From: Oscillospiraceae bacterium
Lineage (GTDB): Bacteria > Bacillota > Clostridia > Oscillospirales > Oscillospiraceae
Direction: 5' to 3'
Assembly (NCBI GenBank): GCA_017521875.1
Contig: JAFXBH010000106.1
Location: 1-12,305 of the forward strand
Length of the DNA: 12,305 bases
Below the pieces are notes generated by a model. The model was not told where the DNA came from and ran no database searches. It worked only from the letters and a program-made list of their open reading frames with translations. Below are positions 8,054-12,305 of the stretch, one piece after another. The translations under genes were made by a program, and so were the position numbers. The stretch's first letter is position 1. Each line of letters starts with the position of its first letter.

Positions 8054-8089
8054 AAAGAGCGACACACCGCAAGATGTGTCGCTCTTTTT
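8052..8089. terminator. Bidirectional rho-independent terminator between dus and the GH36 gene
   Basis: A 15-bp perfect stem (8052-8066 with 8075-8089) encloses an 8-nt loop, CCGCAAGA. A T-tract closes it on the plus strand, and the A-run at its left side gives a T-tract on the minus strand. It overlaps the dus stop codon and lies 21 nt past the end of the convergent hydrolase gene, so it should end both transcripts. Confidence 0.9.
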
Positions 8090-8110
8090 TATTAAAACTG
8101 TATTTGTATA

Positions 8111-10333
8111 TCAAAACGCGATTTCCAACCGACCCTTTGCAGGAACTGCCAGTTTGGTGATTCCGTTTTCCACAGTAAAGGCAAGTTCTTTTCCTTCAAA
8201 CGCCACTGACTTGGGCGTTGCGTGGAAGAAGAACTCAGCATTCTTGTATGCATAGTCCACTTCAACGGTCATCGTATTGCCTTGCACCGCTGCACTGTTC
8301 ACTCTCACGTTGGCGTCAAACAGTTTTACACTATCAGCCTTGGAGATTGCCAACAACCGGCTGCCATGTGCAGGCAGTAATACACTGAACGCATCTGTCA
8401 AAGGATACTGTTCACCGCTCCAAACATCGGTGATGATATACTCGCCCTTATCCAGACCCAACTGGCTGAGGGCAAATCCAACGTCCTTTTCCTGCTCTTC
8501 CACATTGAACAGGCCCACAGTCCGCAAAGGCATAGCAGCATTGTTTTCCTGTGTGGAGAAATGGGGTGTCTTGAAGTACATAACCTCGGGGACACAATAG
8601 TGATGACATCTGTAATCATAGCCGACAAAATATACATCCTGGCCGTTATTTGGATTACATGCAGCCTTTTTCAGCACCTTCAGACGGTTGCTCTCCTGGG
8701 CTAGGCTGAGTTTACCGGCAATTTCTACCATAGTGTGGGTAACCAAGCAATAGTTCACACAGAACATGGCATCGGTGTCATTCAGGCCCGGCAGCAGACC
8801 GATTGCATCGCTATTGGGAACAAACAGGTCGCCGGTATGGGTAGCAAAACAGGCAGCGCCCCACAGGTAATTGGTTTTTATGAAATCCCAGTTGCCGCTG
8901 GCGATATCAATGCCGTAGCGATAGTTGGTGAAATACTCTCCCAGGAAGGGGTTACCCATAACAATATCGCAGCCGGTCTGGAAGTAGCCATCGGGCGCAA
9001 TAGCACCGCGGATTTCCTTCAACCACCAAGTTCGGTTTTCATAACCGGTTCGATCCTTATTGGTGTACAGATCATGACTATCCTCAAACGCATAACTCCA
9101 GAAATCGTGTTTCACCGCTTCAAAGCCATACTGTCTGCAAAGCACATTGGCAGCATAGGTCATATACTCCCGGACATCCTCACGGCTTACATCCAAAACA
9201 CCGAAGGGCGCGCGGTAACTGTAATCGCAGAACCACTCGGGACGCTCTTTATAGAGTTTAGTAATTGTAGGCACTTTCAAACCAATCCACAGGGCAGGAC
9301 GCAGGCCGATCTCCCGGATGCTGTCGGTCAGGTAACGCAGCCCGTTGGGGAACTTGTTGTGATCCACACCGTCTTCGCCCTCATAGGGCACGCTGATGCC
9401 CACAGCCTCCTGGACGGGGTAGGGGTGATAGCCGTCATCCAACTGAATCCAGCGCATGGTGGGGAAATTTTCTTTCAGATACCGGGTTTCCCGGAGGATC
9501 ATATCCTCAGAAATGTTGCGGTAAATACCGTCATTCCACGTACCCCATATCAGGTTATCCCGGTTGATATTGGTGCTGCCGTAATTGACAGGCAGTTTTG
9601 TCCGCAGCACCTTGGTATACTTTTCAAAGATCCGCTCAATATCGTCGGCATGATCGGTATTGCCTAAGTACCACTCGTCATAAAGCACTCTGCCCGGCGC
9701 CATATCCAGCCGGTGGGTTGCTTTTGCAGAAGAAAATACCGTAAGTGTAACGGTCTCTGACTCATGATTTACCAAGTAGTTGTGGTAAAATACTCGCTGG
9801 CTCAGTGTGCCGTGGACCAATCCTTTTTTTGTCTGGTAGTTACTGAGCAAGATTGCCGGGAAAGGCTGATAGGGGCTGGCGCCAATCCGCTCGCAGATAA
9901 CACCCGGGTCTGCCCAGCGGTTGCCGGCCTGAATATCATAGGTGGAATCCTTGGCGTCTTCAGCGGTCCGGTTATAATCCACCGGGAAGGTCATAGCCTC
10001 ATAAATACGGGGATTCTCATTGTGATAAAAATAGTCATCCCGCGGAAGTTTCCCGAATGTAATGCCCTTCAGTTCCATGCCCAGTTCCTTGATGCTGACA
10101 ACACCTTCCGACTTGTTTTCAAAAGTACGCCGGCACAGCAGTTCATCCCCAGTATAATCAAAGAACAGGTAATCGGAAACCTCTCCGTCCTTTGCCGAAA
10201 CTGTGGCTGTCTTCGCCCCTTCATTTACGGATATAGCATACTCTAACTCCCGTTCACTTCCATCTGCCATCACAACAAACGGACGCAGGCAAACATTTCC
10301 ACATCCTATGGATTTCAAGATATTTTCCAACAT
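8111..10333 (-). CDS. Glycoside hydrolase, GH36-like alpha-galactosidase (divergent)
   Basis: This 740-aa protein resembles clan GH-D enzymes (GH36 alpha-galactosidases and the raffinose-synthase-like branch), which cleave or transfer alpha-galactosyl groups. An N-terminal beta-sandwich (about 1-240) precedes a TIM barrel with WIQLDDGYH (295-303, substrate-binding Asp pair), FPNGL (328-332), LRPALWIGL (344-352) and LDVSREDV (380-387). VKHDFW (407-412) would place the nucleophile at Asp410, and RYGID (472-476) offers Asp476 as acid/base. A beta-rich C-terminal domain follows. The second and third motifs differ from the common KWD and RxDD forms, so substrate specificity is uncertain. No signal peptide is visible, so it should act in the cytoplasm on imported sugars, yet no transporter or regulator adjoins it. 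The ATG has AGGAGGA 8 nt upstream. It is transcribed alone, with its own promoter and terminator. Confidence 0.8.
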   Translation of the reverse strand: MLENILKSIGCGNVCLRPFVVMADGSERELEYAISVNEGAKTATVSAKDGEVSDYLFFDYTGDELLCRRTFENKSEGVVSIKELGMELKGITFGKLPRDDYFYHNENPRIYEAMTFPVDYNRTAEDAKDSTYDIQAGNRWADPGVICERIGASPYQPFPAILLSNYQTKKGLVHGTLSQRVFYHNYLVNHESETVTLTVFSSAKATHRLDMAPGRVLYDEWYLGNTDHADDIERIFEKYTKVLRTKLPVNYGSTNINRDNLIWGTWNDGIYRNISEDMILRETRYLKENFPTMRWIQLDDGYHPYPVQEAVGISVPYEGEDGVDHNKFPNGLRYLTDSIREIGLRPALWIGLKVPTITKLYKERPEWFCDYSYRAPFGVLDVSREDVREYMTYAANVLCRQYGFEAVKHDFWSYAFEDSHDLYTNKDRTGYENRTWWLKEIRGAIAPDGYFQTGCDIVMGNPFLGEYFTNYRYGIDIASGNWDFIKTNYLWGAACFATHTGDLFVPNSDAIGLLPGLNDTDAMFCVNYCLVTHTMVEIAGKLSLAQESNRLKVLKKAACNPNNGQDVYFVGYDYRCHHYCVPEVMYFKTPHFSTQENNAAMPLRTVGLFNVEEQEKDVGFALSQLGLDKGEYIITDVWSGEQYPLTDAFSVLLPAHGSRLLAISKADSVKLFDANVRVNSAAVQGNTMTVEVDYAYKNAEFFFHATPKSVAFEGKELAFTVENGITKLAVPAKGRLEIAF

Positions 10334-10370
10334 AAATATATCCTCCTATAAGGCTAAATTCACAGTTTTT

Positions 10371-10398
10371 ATTATAGCAGACAATCGTCTTTCGTCAA
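10371..10398 (-). promoter_or_regulatory. Promoter of the GH36-like gene
   Basis: On the minus strand a -35 TTGACG (10393-10398) is followed by a 16-bp spacer and a perfect -10 TATAAT (10371-10376). The start point near 10364 gives a leader of about 30 nt containing the ribosome binding site. The promoter lies directly downstream of the terminator of the neighbouring foldase gene, so the hydrolase is an independent unit. Confidence 0.75.
10379..10390. promoter_or_regulatory. Possible operator: imperfect palindrome in the promoter spacer
   Basis: AGACAATCGTCT is a 12-bp palindrome with one mismatched symmetric pair, lying between the -35 and -10 of the hydrolase promoter. A repressor bound here would block RNA polymerase, as is common for sugar-induced genes. 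It is short and found only once, so it could be chance. Confidence 0.3.
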
Positions 10399-10408
10399 TG
10401 GTTTACAA

Positions 10409-10440
10409 AAAATCTGTCCTGAAAAATCAGGACAGATTTT
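10409..10440 (-). terminator. Rho-independent terminator of the foldase gene
   Basis: A 13-bp perfect stem (10409-10421 with 10428-10440) encloses a 6-nt loop. On the minus strand it is followed by a T-tract formed by the A-run at 10407-10412, which overlaps the stem base. It begins 20 nt past the stop codon of the foldase gene. Confidence 0.88.
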
Positions 10441-10460
10441 GCTTTTCACTGTATTACAAT

Positions 10461-11909
10461 TTAGCCTGCTAAGTCCATTTGGCCCAAGACAATTTTCTTG
10501 TAATTCACGGACATGGGCCATTTTTCTTCTCCCGCGGCAATAAAACTGTTGGATCTTTCCATCACCAGCGCATCTTGGGATTGATACTGCCAAATAGGAT
10601 AGGTACCGGAGAAATACATAATGTGATAGCCGTATTCGCTCTTTACCAATCCGGTATCGCCCATTTTTCTGTTCTCATCCAAGTACCAGTCCTTGAAACT
10701 GGTTACAAAATTGGTCTTGGTAGTCAGTTGGGCATACAGACCGCCATTGCTGCTGGAACCGGTATCTGCAGAGTGCTTTGCAGCCAATGTGGCAAAGGCT
10801 TGTTCGTCCACAGTCTCTCCCGCCAGATACTCATCCAGAATCTTCTGGGCTTTTTCCCGACAGGCTTCCCACTCGGCATCGGTATATTGTGTGGTGCTGC
10901 CGGTTGCACTCTCTGGGTAGATCAAAATATGGCGCACATCATAGTAATTACCGGCATCCTTGCCATAACCGTTTTCTTCCAAGGTCGCCTTATTGGCCTC
11001 GTAGTATGCCTCAATCTCCTCCTGAGTGGGAATAAAAGATTGATAAACAGAGTCATAATAGCAAAATGCAATTTGGTTCCGCCGATTGTACTGCATATAC
11101 GCTTCCAGAGAACTACCGGGGAAAAATTTTTCATCAATGAATTTTTCCAAATCCGTATAGTTGTTCTCCTTAGCCATTTCTTCCAGTTCCGTGCGAATGC
11201 CCGTTAAATATGCTTCCTGTACTTCATTCAGAGTAAAACCAGCCTCTTGAGACAGTTGCACCAAAGTTGCATATCTACGCCAGTTATTCAGCGCTCCCTC
11301 CAGGAACATCTGTTGGAACGTCATACCGGTTTCGGGGTCGTATACCTGCTCATCCAAGGGCTTAGACACATCCAGACCCATCATGCTCAAATAACTGTTG
11401 TAGTTATTCAGGAAGTCAATCACACCAAGCCAATAAGCCGCCTGTAACTCACCGTTTGTTAAGGTCTGATCACCCAAAGTCGCCACGATCTCATTTGCCT
11501 TGTTCTCAGCCTTATTATTCTCAACGGTATAACTGAGTTTGTAGTTGAGATCGTTTTCCCGCCAGAATTTCAAACTGTGGGTAATCTTATCCAACCGTGC
11601 CATAGTCGCCTCAGTTCCTTCTGTGGAAACCAAAATTGCATAGGTCAGCAGCAGTGCCAATACGATCACGCAGAGGGATGCCAGTACGACTTTCACAGCA
11701 ACAGGCATCTTTTTCTTAGGCTTTTTCTTAGGCTTGGCTGTGGGAAGAATCTCTTCCTCTGCAGTCTCAGCAATTTCTTCTGCTGATACTTCAGCGGATT
11801 CTTCAGCAATTTCTTCCGCAGGAGTTTGCTCCTGTGTCAGTTCCTTGCCGCAAACAGGGCATACAGATGCCTCTTCTTCTATTTCTGCAAAGCAAAATTT
11901 ACAAATCAT
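10461..11909 (-). CDS. Membrane-anchored parvulin-type peptidyl-prolyl isomerase with N-terminal zinc ribbon
   Basis: Numbered from ATG 11909, this 482-aa protein starts with a zinc ribbon (C3-x2-C6-x10-C17-x2-C20). A Glu/Ala-rich acidic linker (about 26-56), a Lys/Pro-rich basic stretch (59-67) and one membrane helix (about 70-94) follow. Outside the cell lies a SurA/PrsA-like helical chaperone region (about 100-315) and then a PpiC/parvulin domain (about 324-434). The domain contains VRHIL (His327), a SADTGSSSNGGLY stretch and GYHIMYF (His429), so key parvulin residues are kept. By family it should help fold secreted or wall proteins. Basic residues before the helix favour cytoplasm-in, outside-C topology. 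It lacks the lipobox of PrsA. The frame extends to ATG 11930, but only the ATG at 11909 has a ribosome binding site (AGAGG, 7 nt). It is transcribed alone, divergently from miaB. The role of the zinc ribbon is unknown. Confidence 0.85.
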   Translation of the reverse strand: MICKFCFAEIEEEASVCPVCGKELTQEQTPAEEIAEESAEVSAEEIAETAEEEILPTAKPKKKPKKKMPVAVKVVLASLCVIVLALLLTYAILVSTEGTEATMARLDKITHSLKFWRENDLNYKLSYTVENNKAENKANEIVATLGDQTLTNGELQAAYWLGVIDFLNNYNSYLSMMGLDVSKPLDEQVYDPETGMTFQQMFLEGALNNWRRYATLVQLSQEAGFTLNEVQEAYLTGIRTELEEMAKENNYTDLEKFIDEKFFPGSSLEAYMQYNRRNQIAFCYYDSVYQSFIPTQEEIEAYYEANKATLEENGYGKDAGNYYDVRHILIYPESATGSTTQYTDAEWEACREKAQKILDEYLAGETVDEQAFATLAAKHSADTGSSSNGGLYAQLTTKTNFVTSFKDWYLDENRKMGDTGLVKSEYGYHIMYFSGTYPIWQYQSQDALVMERSNSFIAAGEEKWPMSVNYKKIVLGQMDLAG

Positions 11910-11950
11910 ACCATTTCCTCTTTCTCCCATTAACTGGGTGACTTTTTGTT

Positions 11951-11979
11951 AGTTTACCACGAACCGGCAATAAATGCAA
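11951..11979 (-). promoter_or_regulatory. Promoter of the zinc-ribbon foldase gene
   Basis: On the minus strand TTGCAT (11974-11979) and TAAACT (11951-11956) are separated by 17 bp. The start near 11944 gives a leader of about 35 nt to ATG 11909. Both elements match consensus at 4 to 5 of 6 positions. Confidence 0.6.
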
Positions 11980-12026
11980 GACAGTTTGCAAAATGTTCAC
12001 ATTCCTGCAAATTCCCTCTCTTCTAC

Positions 12027-12055
12027 TTGCAAAAAAGGAGAAAAAATGCTATTAT
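12027..12055 (+). promoter_or_regulatory. Promoter of miaB
   Basis: TTGCAA (12027-12032), a 17-bp spacer and TATTAT (12050-12055) precede miaB. The start near 12062 leaves a leader of about 34 nt containing AAGGAG. TATACT, overlapping slightly downstream, is an alternative -10 but gives a 21-bp spacer. Confidence 0.65.
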
Positions 12056-12095
12056 ACTATATTGAGAACTTATAAGCATAAGGAGTCATTCCGCT

Positions 12096-12305
12096 ATGGG
12101 AAAAACCACCGTGATTACCAAAGAGCAGTTGAACGCACAACTGGCCTTTTGTGAAGAAATAAAAGCCTACTGGCACAGCAGAAACACCACACCTACCGCC
12201 TACGTAGAGACCTACGGTTGTCAACAAAACGAAGCCGATTCCGAACGGATTCGCGGTCTGCTGATAGAAAGTGGCTACGCCATTACCGACAGTGCCGAGG
12301 GCACA
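12096..12305 (+). CDS. miaB: tRNA-2-methylthio-N6-dimethylallyladenosine synthase MiaB, 5' part
   Basis: MiaB is a radical-SAM iron-sulfur enzyme. It adds a methylthio group to i6A37 of tRNAs reading UNN codons, making ms2i6A. Only the first 70 codons are inside the window and the frame is open at the edge. An N-terminal extension of about 35 residues, usual in Firmicutes MiaB, leads into the methylthiotransferase N-terminal domain signature YVETYGCQQNEADSERIRG (36-54). Cys42 would be the first of three cysteines binding the auxiliary cluster. The radical-SAM CxxxCxxC and TRAM domains would lie beyond the edge. The ATG at 12096 has AAGGAG (12080-12085) 10 nt upstream and a promoter directly before it. 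The QQN sequence distinguishes it from RimO and favours MiaB over MtaB. Confidence 0.92.
   Translation, partial: MGKTTVITKEQLNAQLAFCEEIKAYWHSRNTTPTAYVETYGCQQNEADSERIRGLLIESGYAITDSAEGT

Larger units (their letters stand above)
10351..10467. repeat. 10-bp perfect inverted repeat framing a terminator/promoter block
   Basis: AGGCTAAATT at 10351-10360 and its exact complement AATTTAGCCT at 10458-10467 are 97 bp apart. The right arm overlaps the last codons and stop of the foldase gene; the left arm lies in the hydrolase leader. Between them are the foldase terminator and the hydrolase promoter. Further in, both arms share a CAGT match after gaps of different length. No target duplication is evident, so it could be chance, long-range RNA pairing or a decayed miniature element. 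Confidence 0.4.

Noticed and set aside
8735..9667. 310-codon open frame on the plus strand opposite the GH36-like gene
   Set aside because: It is fully antisense to a gene with recognisable clan GH-D motifs; no promoter or ribosome binding site was found and the product shows no family motif.
11700..11830. Repetitive TCTTC/CAGC-rich DNA as a possible tandem repeat element
   Set aside because: It simply encodes the Glu/Ala-rich linker and Lys/Pro stretch of the foldase; the repeats are irregular and codon-driven.
11910..11930. Extended foldase N-terminus from ATG 11930
   Set aside because: There is no ribosome binding site upstream, whereas ATG 11909 has one and gives the typical M-x-C zinc-ribbon start.

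Overview
The window looks like chromosomal DNA of a low-to-mid GC Gram-positive of class Clostridia, most likely Oscillospirales (Ruminococcaceae/Oscillospiraceae-like gut bacteria). The reasons are the Firmicutes-type gdpP-rplI-dnaB cluster, RNase J with a TTG start, strong AGGAGG-type ribosome binding sites, sigma-A-like promoters with 16-17 bp spacers, and a Firmicutes-style MiaB with an N-terminal extension. The genus cannot be fixed from sequence alone. No mobile element, CRISPR array, tRNA or rRNA was seen.

Layout. (1) 1-5077, minus strand: a compact operon reading gdpP (c-di-AMP phosphodiesterase) > rplI (ribosomal protein bL9) > dnaB (replicative helicase) > tilS (tRNA-Ile lysidine synthase) > the start of a further gene at the left edge, perhaps hpt. 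Gaps are 10 and 26 nt, dnaB and tilS overlap by 11 nt, and no internal terminator was seen, so one promoter at 5134-5162 probably drives all of it. (2) 5078-5394: a divergent control region with one promoter per strand and a ~150 nt structured leader for rnjA. (3) 5395-8053, plus strand: rnjA (RNase J) then dus (tRNA-dihydrouridine synthase), separated by a 13-bp GC-rich hairpin and ended by a strong bidirectional terminator at 8052-8089. (4) 8111-10333, minus strand: a lone GH36-like alpha-galactosidase with its own promoter. (5) 10461-11909, minus strand: a membrane-anchored parvulin-type foldase with an unusual cytoplasmic zinc ribbon, with its own promoter and terminator. (6) 12096-12305, plus strand: the 5' end of miaB, divergent from the foldase gene.

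Functionally, most of the window is housekeeping: replication, translation, tRNA modification (tilS, dus, miaB), RNA decay and c-di-AMP turnover. The accessory pieces are the glycoside hydrolase, which has no transporter or regulator beside it, and the zinc-ribbon foldase. I see no convincing undescribed multi-gene system. The points most worth a second look are the foldase architecture, the divergent motifs of the GH36 protein, an Asn in place of the usual His in the GdpP glycine motif, a 10-bp perfect inverted repeat framing the terminator/promoter block at 10351-10467, and the rnjA leader.

Several start codons were moved from the longest reading frame to a site with a proper ribosome binding site: gdpP to TTG 5077, rplI to ATG 3090, dus to ATG 7106 and the foldase to ATG 11909.
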